38,129 nt of DNA from Meiothermus sp. (GTDB lineage: Bacteria > Deinococcota > Deinococci > Deinococcales > Thermaceae). Made by a program: the position numbers and the translations under genes. The notes under the pieces are model-generated. The model was not told the origin of the DNA. It ran no database searches and was given only the letters and a program-made list of their open reading frames with translations. The number at the start of each line of letters is the position of its first letter. Positions within the stretch are counted from its first letter, which is position 1. The stretch is from the NCBI RefSeq assembly GCF_025056915.1, contig NZ_JANWVH010000018.1, positions 1 to 38,129 on the forward strand. The letters are read 5' to 3'. Of the stretch, positions 1 to 7,179 are shown piece after piece.

Positions 1-81
1 CCATTCGACTATAAGAAAGCTTTGTCCTGGACAGAACAGTGGCCGCCTAACCAGGCGGCCACGACTGTGAAGGGCGCGATA
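1..81 (-). repeat. Family A dispersed repeat, short form, cut by the window edge
   Basis: Read on the minus strand this begins ATCGCGCCCTTCACAG, runs into a perfect 10-bp hairpin (arms 39-48 and 53-62, loop of 4), and continues with the same tail found at 3983-4017. It lacks the middle part of the full element at 3850-4047, and the window starts before its far end is reached. It is the compact version of family A. Confidence 0.8.
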
Positions 82-261
82 ATGTCAAGTTTGGGATGAG
101 GCTTTCTCCCCTGATAACCGGAGTTAAATGGGCTTCGCAAGAATAGTCTCTGGAGACGAATGTCAACAATCTTTGTGAATCCGAGGTCTGTGCAACCCCG
201 GATTCTTGCGTCCCTGCGGTAAAAGCGGCTGTAAAGGCTATTCGGAAAAAGCGTTTTGAAC

Positions 262-337
262 TGGCGCGCCCGGGAGGACTCGAACCCCCGACCTACCGCT
301 TAGAAGGCGGCTGCTCTATCCACTGAGCTACGGGCGC
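262..337 (-). tRNA. tRNA-Arg (UCU)
   Basis: The minus strand folds as a 76-base cloverleaf. The acceptor stem is GCGCCCG paired with CGGGCGC, followed by discriminator G and an encoded CCA (262-264). The anticodon stem is GCCGC/GCGGT around loop CTTCTAA, giving anticodon TCT, and the T loop carries GGTTCGAGTC. It reads AGA and AGG, which are rare in this GC-rich genome. No clear terminator follows; an imperfect inverted repeat lies at 177-205. Confidence 0.96.
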
Positions 338-407
338 AAGCAACCCCAACATCGGGGCAATCGCTAGTTTAGCAAACTTATGGACATAGCAAAGCGCATC
401 CAACAAG

Positions 408-432
408 CAAAAAACCGCTCTTCGGCGGTTTT
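408..432 (-). terminator. Intrinsic terminator after tRNA-Gly
   Basis: Arms AAAACCGC (411-418) and GCGGTTTT (425-432) form an 8-bp stem with a 6-base loop. On the minus strand it is followed by a T run. It starts directly at the 3' end of the tRNA-Gly gene and separates it from tRNA-Arg, so Pro-Gly looks like one transcript and Arg another. Confidence 0.8.
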
Positions 433-508
433 TGGAGCGGGAGACGGGATTCGAACCCGCGACATTCAGCTTGGAAGGCTGACGCTCTACCAACTGAGCT
501 ACTCCCGC
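433..508 (-). tRNA. tRNA-Gly (UCC)
   Basis: The 76-base cloverleaf on the minus strand has acceptor GCGGGAG/CTCCCGC, anticodon stem TCAGC/GCTGA around CTTCCAA (anticodon TCC), T arm GGGTTCGAATCCC, and encoded CCA at 433-435. It lies 33 bases downstream of tRNA-Pro and is probably co-transcribed with it. Confidence 0.97.
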
Positions 509-541
509 ACAATACCTCTGAGGCTGGGTGGCCGCTGGTGC

Positions 542-618
542 TGGTCGGGGAGACTGGATTCGAACCAGCGACCCTCTGCTCCCAAAGCAGATGCGCTACC
601 AGACTGCGCTACTCCCCG
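542..618 (-). tRNA. tRNA-Pro (UGG)
   Basis: The 77-base cloverleaf on the minus strand has acceptor CGGGGAG/CTCCCCG, anticodon stem TCTGC/GCAGA around TTTGGGA (anticodon TGG), T arm CTGGTTCGAATCCAG, and encoded CCA at 542-544. It is the first gene of a Pro-Gly tRNA transcript driven from the promoter at 656-685. Confidence 0.97.
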
Positions 619-655
619 GTTGTACGTCTGGCCTCCTGACCAGCGCGCAGGTTCA

Positions 656-685
656 AAGATAGCACAGCAGAGCAAAAACGGTCAA
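656..685 (-). promoter_or_regulatory. Promoter for tRNA-Pro/tRNA-Gly
   Basis: On the minus strand TTGACC (685-680) is separated by 18 bases from TATCTT (661-656). The predicted transcript start lies about 30 bases before the tRNA-Pro 5' end. Confidence 0.6.
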
Positions 686-847
686 ACGCCGAACCGGATT
701 TTTTCGTTTTCCGGCGTACTGGTATGGCATAAGGGCTTACCGGGCTTTCATGCAAGCGCTGTGGGCTGCTTGCACCCGATTCAGGGCAAAAGAAAGCCTC
801 GACCGGTTCCGCCAGGCATGGGGCTGCGCAACACGTGTTTGACCATA

Positions 848-876
848 TTGACAAGTCGCCTGGCAATCCCTATATT
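848..876 (+). promoter_or_regulatory. Strong promoter for tRNA-Lys
   Basis: A consensus TTGACA (848-853), a 17-base spacer and TATATT (871-876) precede the tRNA by 12 bases, so the primary transcript has only a few extra 5' bases. Confidence 0.85.
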
Positions 877-888
877 TATGTGTTGCTT

Positions 889-964
<76 letters not shown>

Positions 965-989
965 GGCAAAGCAAGGAGCAGTGCAGGTA

Positions 990-1020
990 AACCAGGGTCG
1001 GACGCCCTGGTTCTTCCTTT
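990..1020 (+). terminator. Intrinsic terminator after tRNA-Lys
   Basis: AACCAGGG (990-997) and CCCTGGTT (1005-1012) form an 8-bp stem with a 7-base loop, followed by the pyrimidine-rich CTTCCTTT. Confidence 0.7.
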
Positions 1021-1107
1021 GCATTCCCGGTGGAGGTATCGCCGACCACTTTGGCACCCAAGCTTACGCCTGGAGGCGGCAAATAACCCATCGGCTTTCA
1101 ACCCCGG

Positions 1108-1116
1108 TGCTACATT
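1108..1116 (+). promoter_or_regulatory. Extended -10 promoter of the HD-GYP gene
   Basis: TG-C-TACATT lies 9 bases before the GTG start, predicting a leaderless or nearly leaderless mRNA. No good -35 box is visible, as is usual for extended -10 promoters. The same TGCTAC core precedes clpS and clpA. Confidence 0.5.
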
Positions 1117-1125
1117 TAGGGCAAC

Positions 1126-2550
1126 GTGCGGACTATGGGAGTTAGCAACCGAAAGATATCAAACAAGCAAAACCTTCTGAGCCTGCTGGGGTTGCTGATC
1201 TGGGGCGTGGTTTCGTTCCTCTACCTACCCGATAGCTACCAGGCCTTCAGCTTTCTCTTCTTGATCCCCTGGGTCTGGAAAGACGGCCCCCAGAGCATGC
1301 GCTGGGTGGTACCGCTGGTTTTCATCTATACCATCGTGCAACACCTGTACCCCAAATCCAATCTGAACCTGGACAGTTTGCTGGTTACGATGCTTCCGGG
1401 TTTGGCAGCGCTGGGTTTTGTGGCCTGGCTGCGCGAGCGGGATCGGCGTTCGCAGAAGGAACTCGAGGACTCCCTGCGCTTCATGCACCTGCTCGAGGAG
1501 GGCAGCCTGAACATCAGCACCGCCAACGACCCACTGGAGCTAACGGAAAACGCCATGACCTCGCTGCATAACCTGAACATTGCGCCCCACCTGGCCTTTG
1601 TGCGTTTCCGAGAGGGCAAGCCGGTGGTGGTGAGCGCCCGCGGCGCGCTGGAGCGCTACCGGGGGCGGCACCTGCCCCAGCAAAAGCTGAGCACCCACGC
1701 CAGCCTGACCGACACCTTTGTGGTGGGCAACTACCTCGAGGGCATCCCCGAAAGCGCGGGCTGGTCTACCGCAGCGGTGCCGGTTTCGGCGCGCCAGAAG
1801 CGCCCCCTGGGGGTGGTGATTCTGGCCCGGGAGGGCAATAAGCCCTTCCAGTCCGACGAAAAGGCCATGGCCAACTCGCTGGCCAGGGTGATGGGAGCCC
1901 AGCTGGGGCAGATGGAAGCCCTCAAGCACCTCGAGGATGCCTACGACGGTACGCTGCGGGCCTTAGGTCTGGCCCTGGAATTCCGCGACCACGAAACCCA
2001 GGGCCATACCAAGCGGGTGGTGGCCTGGGCCGACCAGCTCGCCCAGGATTTGAACCTGGATGCCACCATGCGCAAGTTCCTTCGCTGGGGCGCCTACTTG
2101 CACGATATCGGAAAGCTGTCCATCTCCGATCACATCCTCCGCAAGCCCGACAAGCTCGACGAGGAAGAATGGGAGATCATGAAAAGCCACGTCATCAAGG
2201 GCTGGGAAATGCTTTCGCGGGTGCCGTTTTTACCCCAGGAGACCCTGGAAGTGGTGCGCTACCACCATGAAAACTGGGATGGCAGCGGCTATCCCGACGG
2301 CCTCAAAGGCCAGGACATCCCCATCCTGGCTCGCATCTTTGCAGTGGTGGACACTTTCGACGCCCTCTACAGCCCTCGCCCCTACAAGCGGGCCTGGAAA
2401 CCGGCAGAAATAATCGAGGAGCTGCATCGCCTGCGCGGAAAGAAGCTCGATCCCAAGCTGGTGGATATCTTCATCAAACGCATCACCTCGCCTTCCGGCA
2501 AGGAGACCATGGAGATGGCCAACCCCAGCAAAACCAACGTAAAAGCCTGA
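1126..2550 (+). CDS. Membrane-anchored GAF/HD-GYP c-di-GMP phosphodiesterase
   Basis: This 474-residue protein should hydrolyse cyclic di-GMP at the inner membrane face. Residues about 15-100 hold hydrophobic segments that look like three or four membrane helices. A charged linker and a GAF-like region (about 105-255) follow, then an HD-GYP domain (about 265-455). The HD-GYP domain keeps the full metal and catalytic signature: GHTKRV, LHDIGK with H326-D327, HVIKGWEML, and HHENWDGSGYP with G388-Y389-P390, so it looks active. No GGDEF domain is present. GTG at 1126 was chosen because of the close -10 box; an in-frame ATG at 1135 is the alternative. The DUF815 ATPase gene follows 189 bases downstream from its own -10 box. 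The GAF ligand cannot be told from sequence. Confidence 0.9.
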   Translation: MRTMGVSNRKISNKQNLLSLLGLLIWGVVSFLYLPDSYQAFSFLFLIPWVWKDGPQSMRWVVPLVFIYTIVQHLYPKSNLNLDSLLVTMLPGLAALGFVAWLRERDRRSQKELEDSLRFMHLLEEGSLNISTANDPLELTENAMTSLHNLNIAPHLAFVRFREGKPVVVSARGALERYRGRHLPQQKLSTHASLTDTFVVGNYLEGIPESAGWSTAAVPVSARQKRPLGVVILAREGNKPFQSDEKAMANSLARVMGAQLGQMEALKHLEDAYDGTLRALGLALEFRDHETQGHTKRVVAWADQLAQDLNLDATMRKFLRWGAYLHDIGKLSISDHILRKPDKLDEEEWEIMKSHVIKGWEMLSRVPFLPQETLEVVRYHHENWDGSGYPDGLKGQDIPILARIFAVVDTFDALYSPRPYKRAWKPAEIIEELHRLRGKKLDPKLVDIFIKRITSPSGKETMEMANPSKTNVKA

Positions 2551-2725
2551 TGGAGCCCGGGGCCAAAGGTCAGATTTGGGCGAAGTCCAAAATATACTGC
2601 CCCTGGCCGGCAGACCGAATCAAAGCATCGCTGACCGCTGCGGGGGGAGCTCTTTATGGGAATCAAAGGGGTTTCCCAGAACACAGCCCTCGGCAATTCC
2701 CCAAACACCAGCAGCTGCTCCACGA

Positions 2726-2731
2726 TAAAAT
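2726..2731 (+). promoter_or_regulatory. -10 box of the DUF815 gene
   Basis: TAAAAT ends 8 bases before the ATG at 2740, consistent with a leaderless transcript. No recognisable -35 box is present. Confidence 0.4.
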
Positions 2732-2739
2732 AGCTGACC

Positions 2740-3810
2740 ATGCAGCTATTTCCACCGCTCTACGACACCCCTCTGGCCGAGCTTTTTCACACTCGAGTCC
2801 CTGCGGGAGAGCCCTGGGCCTGGGTGCTGTGCCAGCGCATTCTGGCGGACGAGACCCTGGCCAGACGCCTGCTAAGTGAGCCGCTGAGCCCCGGAATGGC
2901 CGACTGGATCGGCCAGGAGTTGGGGCACCTGCGACGCGAGTTAGAGCACCTCAAAAAACAATACCCCTTTTCGGAGTTCGGCAATCGAACACCCAGCGCT
3001 GCCGAGAGCGCCCTGCTGAAGGTGCTGCTGGAAGGTTCGCCCGCCTCCTTGCAACACTTCTATCGGACCTTTGGCTATGGGATTTATGTTCACCATACGG
3101 CCTTCCTGTTTAGCCGCCAGATGCAGGCCATCGAAAAACCCGACCCGGCCAGCTTTGACGACCTGGTCGGCTATTCCCGCCAAATTCACTCCCTGCGCAC
3201 CAACGTGGAGCGCTTCTTGGCCGGAAAGCCTGCCGTTCCCATGCTCCTCTATGGGGCCAGGGGTTCTGGCAAATCCACCTCGGTCAAGGCCCTGCGCACC
3301 CACTATGCCGATCGGGGGCTGAGGCTGGTCGAAGTGCTTTCGGAGGGTCTGGAACAACTTCCAGCCCTACTGGAACTGCTGTCGCCCCTGCCTTACAAGT
3401 TCGTGCTCTACATGGACGACCTGGCCTTTGCCAGCGACGACGAACGGTTCCACAAGCTCAAGGCCCTGCTGGAAGGGGCGGTCTATGAGCGGCCCGCCAA
3501 TGTGCTGGCCGTGGCCACCTCCAACCGCCGCAACCTGGTTGCCCAGCACTGGTCAGACCGGCCCGCCCCCGATGCCAGCGACCCCGCCTCCTGGGACACC
3601 TTACAGGACAAGCTGGCCCTGGCCGACCGCTTCGGTCTGGTGCTCACCTTTCCCCCTTTCGACCAGCAGCTCTACCTGGAAGCCGTGGCCCACATCCTGG
3701 GGCATGAACTCAACGAGGCCACCCGCAAAGCTGCCCTGCAATTTGCCCTGGATGGCCGGGGCTTCTCGGGCCGAACTGCACGGCATTTTGCGCAACAGCA
3801 CATGGGCTGA
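2740..3810 (+). CDS. DUF815-family AAA-type ATPase
   Basis: This 356-residue P-loop ATPase matches the architecture of the DUF815 family. A helical N-terminal half (about 1-130) precedes the ATPase core. Walker A is GARGSGKS at residues 172-179, and Walker B ends MDD at 225-227 after a hydrophobic strand. An asparagine- and arginine-rich sensor region follows (ATSNRRNLV). No membrane segment or signal peptide is seen. The cellular role of DUF815 proteins is not established to my knowledge. The gene has its own -10 box, shows no leader, and is followed by a family A repeat that separates it from the convergent pyrG gene. Assignment to DUF815 is fairly firm, but function is open. Confidence 0.8.
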   Translation: MQLFPPLYDTPLAELFHTRVPAGEPWAWVLCQRILADETLARRLLSEPLSPGMADWIGQELGHLRRELEHLKKQYPFSEFGNRTPSAAESALLKVLLEGSPASLQHFYRTFGYGIYVHHTAFLFSRQMQAIEKPDPASFDDLVGYSRQIHSLRTNVERFLAGKPAVPMLLYGARGSGKSTSVKALRTHYADRGLRLVEVLSEGLEQLPALLELLSPLPYKFVLYMDDLAFASDDERFHKLKALLEGAVYERPANVLAVATSNRRNLVAQHWSDRPAPDASDPASWDTLQDKLALADRFGLVLTFPPFDQQLYLEAVAHILGHELNEATRKAALQFALDGRGFSGRTARHFAQQHMG

Positions 3811-3849
3811 GGCTCAGGCGCTCAAGACGACCAGATTTCAGCAAACGAC

Positions 3850-4047
3850 TATCGCGCTCTTCACAGACGTGGCCGCCCCCGAAAACGAGAAGGGACAAAG
3901 AGACGTGCCTCACCGAGGTGAGGCACGCTTGTCTGCGTTGCGTCTGGGCCAAAACGCATGTTTTCGAGTTTCCAGGCGACCACTGTTCTGTTCAGGACAA
4001 AGCTTTCTTATAGTCGAAATAGGTCTAAATATGTGAAGAGCGCTCTA
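3850..4047 (+). repeat. Family A dispersed repeat, full-length copy
   Basis: This 198-bp non-coding element is the reference copy. It has terminal inverted repeats (TATCGCGCTCTTCACA at the left; TAGAGCGCTCTTCACA read inward from the right), a GTGGCCGCC arm, an 11-bp hairpin at 3904-3927 (2-base loop GA), a second hairpin around 3938-3959, and a conserved tail at 3983-4017. Both ends are flanked by TA. It lies between the convergent DUF815 and pyrG genes, and its last three bases form the pyrG stop codon. Confidence 0.9.
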
Positions 4048-5694
4048 AGCGAATCGCTCGTCGGGCTTGAGCAGAATCTGGCGCTTGCGCTCGAGGGCCG
4101 CCCCAATAAATCCGGCAAAAGGCGGCGAAACCCGCATGGGGCGGCTGGAAAGCTCGGGGTGGGCTTGCAGGCCAATAAAGAAGGGGTGATTGGGCAGCTC
4201 GATGGCCTCCACCAGCCCCTCTCCTCGCCCCTGCACCCCCGGCGTCACCGCCGAAACCGTCAGGCCGCCCTCGATGAGACGCTGGACATACACCGGGTTT
4301 ACCTCGTACCGGTGGCGGTGCCGTTCGAAGACCAGTTCCTTGCCGTAAAGCTTGTAAAGCAAAGTTTCGGGGTGGATGCGCATGGGCCAGTTGCCGAGCC
4401 GCATGGTGCCCCCCATGCCTTCGACCTCCAACTGCTCGGGCATCAGGTCTATCACCGGGTGGGGGGTGTACGGGTCGAACTCGGTGCTGTTGGCCCCCTC
4501 GAGGCCCAGCACATTCCGAGCGTATTCAATCACCGCAATTTGCAGCCCCAGGCAGATACCAAAGTAGGGCACCCGGTTCTCCCGGGCATAGCGGGCCGCC
4601 CAAATCTTGCCTTCCACCCCCCGGATGCCAAACCCCGGCCCCACCAGCACCCCATCCACATCGCCCAACAATTCGGCAGCCTTGCCCAGGTCGGTGATGT
4701 CCTCGGCGTTAACCCACTTCACGTTGACCCGCGCATCGTGGGCAATGCCCGCGTGGCGAAAGCCTTCCAGAATGCTCAGGTAGGCATCGGGCATCTTGAC
4801 GTATTTGCCCACAAAGGCCACCGAGACCTCATCGGCAGGCTGCTTGAGTTTGCGTACAGCATTCTGCCAGAAGGTCAGGTTGGGCTGAATTGGCTCCAGG
4901 CCCAGCTTTTTCTCCACCACCCGTCCCAGGCCCTGCTCCTCCAGCACCAGCGGCATCTCGTAGAGAAACTGCACGGTGGGGCTGCTGAAAACCTCTCCTG
5001 CATGCACGTTGGTAAAGAGGGCCACCTTTTTACGCACATCCTCCGGCACCATCTTCTCCGAACGCAGCACCAGCACATCAGGCTGGATGCCCACCCCCCG
5101 CAGGGTAGAGACCGAGTGCTGGGTGGGCTTGGTCTTAAACTCCTCCGAGGTCGCCAGGTAGGGCACCAGGGTCAGGTGCAGGTACATGAGGTCCTGGTCT
5201 TCTTCATCGAACTGAAACTGCCGGATGGCCTCCAGGAAAGGCAGGCTCTCGATGTCGCCCACTGTGCCGCCCACCTCCACCACCACGATATCGGCGTTTT
5301 GCTCGTGGGCGGTGCGGCGGATGCGCTCTTTGATCTCGTCGGTGATGTGGGGAATCACCTGCACGGTCTGGGAGAGGTACTCCCCGCGCCGCTCTTTTTG
5401 GATGACCGAGAGGTAGACCTGCCCGGTGGTGATGTTGTTGGCGCGGGACAGGTCAATGTCCAGGAAGCGCTCGTAGTGGCCGATGTCCAGGTCGGTTTCG
5501 GCCCCATCACCGGTGACAAACACCTCGCCGTGCTCGTAGGGCCGCATGGTGCCCGCGTCCACGTTGACGTAGGGGTCAATCTTGATGGCGGTCACCCGGT
5601 AGCCGCGCCCCCGCAGGATGGCCCCCAGGCTCGAGGTGAGGATACCCTTGCCCAAACTGCTGACCACACCGCCCGTAACAAAAATGTATTTCAC
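4045..5694 (-). CDS. pyrG: CTP synthase
   Basis: This 549-residue enzyme converts UTP, glutamine and ATP to CTP, the last step of de novo pyrimidine nucleotide synthesis. The N-terminal synthetase domain opens with the hallmark P-loop (GGVVSSLGKG, near residues 8-17). The C-terminal class I glutamine amidotransferase domain carries the nucleophile elbow GICLGLQ with C381, and a histidine/glutamate pair in HPELSSRP. Length is normal for the family. The start is GTG at 5694, which overlaps the stop of a 14-codon leader ORF (GTGA). The stop codon TAG (4047-4045) is supplied by the end of a family A repeat, so the C-terminus (ending PDERFA) may have been reset by insertion of that element. Confidence 0.98.
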   Translation of the reverse strand: MKYIFVTGGVVSSLGKGILTSSLGAILRGRGYRVTAIKIDPYVNVDAGTMRPYEHGEVFVTGDGAETDLDIGHYERFLDIDLSRANNITTGQVYLSVIQKERRGEYLSQTVQVIPHITDEIKERIRRTAHEQNADIVVVEVGGTVGDIESLPFLEAIRQFQFDEEDQDLMYLHLTLVPYLATSEEFKTKPTQHSVSTLRGVGIQPDVLVLRSEKMVPEDVRKKVALFTNVHAGEVFSSPTVQFLYEMPLVLEEQGLGRVVEKKLGLEPIQPNLTFWQNAVRKLKQPADEVSVAFVGKYVKMPDAYLSILEGFRHAGIAHDARVNVKWVNAEDITDLGKAAELLGDVDGVLVGPGFGIRGVEGKIWAARYARENRVPYFGICLGLQIAVIEYARNVLGLEGANSTEFDPYTPHPVIDLMPEQLEVEGMGGTMRLGNWPMRIHPETLLYKLYGKELVFERHRHRYEVNPVYVQRLIEGGLTVSAVTPGVQGRGEGLVEAIELPNHPFFIGLQAHPELSSRPMRVSPPFAGFIGAALERKRQILLKPDERFA

Positions 5695-5735
5695 AACAAA
5701 CCCCCGTCCTGCGCCGGAGCCTGTCCAGCGCTCAT
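5691..5735 (-). CDS. Short leader ORF coupled to pyrG
   Basis: A 14-codon ORF (MSAGQAPAQDGGLL) starts at ATG 5735 and has the best Shine-Dalgarno sequence in the region, AAGGAG at 5746-5741, 5 bases upstream. Its TGA (5693-5691) overlaps the pyrG GTG start in the tetranucleotide GTGA, the classic layout for translational coupling. The pyrG start itself has only a G-run upstream, which is inside this ORF. It could be a regulatory leader peptide or simply a ribosome-loading device. Whether it is translated is inferred. Confidence 0.55.
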   Translation of the reverse strand: MSAGQAPAQDGGLL

Positions 5736-5854
5736 AAAGCTCCTTTTCAAACGCTCAACCGGTACGGTGGAGCCGCCTAACTATCACGGGACTTGATCGT
5801 ACCACGACCTGCCCCCCCTGTGTCCAGCCGCGCGCGCACAGTTAGCCCCTGGGC

Positions 5855-5882
5855 TTTGCAAAAAAGTTTGACTTGGTACAAT
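5855..5882 (+). promoter_or_regulatory. Promoter of the MBL-fold hydrolase gene
   Basis: TTTGCA (5855-5860), a 16-base spacer and TACAAT (5877-5882) end 6 bases before the ATG at 5889, so the mRNA should be leaderless. This fixes the start codon. Confidence 0.6.
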
Positions 5883-5888
5883 CTGGGT

Positions 5889-6881
5889 ATGGCCGGGGCC
5901 ATTCAACTCTCGCACCAGGTTGCGCCGGGCATTTTTGCCATTCCGGTGCCCATCCCCTACCCCTTCAGGTACGTGAACTGCTACCTGCTGATGCCCAGTC
6001 CCGGTTCCTCCGATGGCCCGGCCCTGCTGGACTGTGCCCTGGACACCACCGAGGCGAGGGCCGGTCTGGAGGCGGCCCTGCGCGAGCACGGGCTGGAATT
6101 CGGCGACCTCGAGCGCCTGATCGTCACCCACCACCACCCCGACCACTACGGCCTGGCCGGGCTGATTGAAGCCAAAGGCCCCAGGGTGTGGATGCTGGAC
6201 GTGGAGCTAAGGCGCGGCCACATCTTCTGGACCGAACCCGAGCGCATGAACCAGATGGGGCAGGCGCTTTTCCACCAGCACGGCGTTGCCGATGAATACC
6301 TGGCCGACCTTAGCCAGGAGATGGCCAAAACCCGCAGCCGGGTGCATCCGGCACAGAACCCACAGACCTTCCGCGATGCCGAAACCCTTACGCTGGCCGG
6401 TATGCACTACCGGGTGGTCTGGACCCCCGGCCATGCCGACGGCCACGCCATGTTGCTGCGCGAGGCGGACGGAGTGCTTTTGGCCGGGGATCAGATCCTG
6501 GAGCGCATCTCCCCCAACATTGGCCTCTGGGCTTACTCCTACCCCAACCCCCTGAAGCACTACTTCGAGTCGCTGGAAAAAACCGCTGCTCTGGGGGCCT
6601 CACAGGCTTTGCCGGGGCACTACCGGCCCATCCTGGACATTGCGGGCCGCACCGCCGAGCTGAAAGCCCATCACCACGAACGCCTGGGCTATCTGCTGAA
6701 CCTTCTGAAGCCCACCCCACAGACCTGCTGGCAGGTATCGCTCGAGCTTTTCCCCGGCAACCTCAACCTGGCCCAAAGGCGTTTTGCCTGGTCGGAGACC
6801 CTGGCCCACCTGGAGTACCTGGTGGCCGAAGGGAAGATAAAGAGGCTCGATCTAGACGGGATTGTCCACTACTGCCGCTAA
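5889..6881 (+). CDS. MBL-fold metallo-hydrolase
   Basis: This 330-residue cytoplasmic metallo-beta-lactamase-fold hydrolase carries the zinc motif HxHxDH at residues 81-86 (H81, H83, D85, H86), with G-H182 in the TPGHADGH stretch, an acidic residue in LLAGDQIL, and a late LPGHYRP histidine. This places it in the broad glyoxalase II-like group. The C-terminal 80 residues look like the winged-helix tail seen in some such proteins (related to human LACTB2/MBLAC families). The reading frame is open for 32 more codons upstream, but the promoter ends at 5882, so ATG 5889 was chosen. The substrate cannot be predicted. It is transcribed divergently from pyrG. Confidence 0.85.
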   Translation: MAGAIQLSHQVAPGIFAIPVPIPYPFRYVNCYLLMPSPGSSDGPALLDCALDTTEARAGLEAALREHGLEFGDLERLIVTHHHPDHYGLAGLIEAKGPRVWMLDVELRRGHIFWTEPERMNQMGQALFHQHGVADEYLADLSQEMAKTRSRVHPAQNPQTFRDAETLTLAGMHYRVVWTPGHADGHAMLLREADGVLLAGDQILERISPNIGLWAYSYPNPLKHYFESLEKTAALGASQALPGHYRPILDIAGRTAELKAHHHERLGYLLNLLKPTPQTCWQVSLELFPGNLNLAQRRFAWSETLAHLEYLVAEGKIKRLDLDGIVHYCR

Positions 6882-6968
6882 CCCCAACCCTCCCCCGCCC
6901 CAGGCTCGACCCTTCAGGCCATTTATCCCCGCTTTGGGGCGCTAACCTGGGAACACAGGAGGAGAGCC

Positions 6969-7178
6969 ATGAGCAAGGTCTACAAGAAAGTGGAGCTGGT
7001 CGGCAGCAGTGCGGAAAGCCTCGAGGACGCCATCAAAGTGGCGCTGGAACGGGCCCGCAAAACCCTGCGCAACCTGGACTGGTTCGAGGTCAAGGAGATT
7101 CGCGGTAGCCTGACCGATGGCTACGTAAATACCTACCAGGTGACACTTTTGGTGGGGTTCCGGCTCGAGGAGGCCTAG
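6969..7178 (+). CDS. Dodecin, flavin-binding protein
   Basis: This 69-residue protein belongs to the dodecin family, small beta-alpha-beta-beta proteins that form hollow 12-mers storing flavins and, in Thermus, also coenzyme A. The key flavin-stacking tryptophan is W38 in LDWFEVKEIRG, with R45 nearby, at the same positions as in the Thermus protein. A strong AGGAGGAG ribosome site lies at 6958-6965, before ATG 6969. Its stop codon ends one base before the stop of the convergent ggt gene, with no terminator between them. Confidence 0.93.
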   Translation: MSKVYKKVELVGSSAESLEDAIKVALERARKTLRNLDWFEVKEIRGSLTDGYVNTYQVTLLVGFRLEEA

Positions 7179-7179
7179 T

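Noticed and set aside
3958-5796. A 612-codon plus-strand frame across pyrG
   Set aside because: Shadow of pyrG in the opposite frame; starts inside a repeat and has no recognisable domain.
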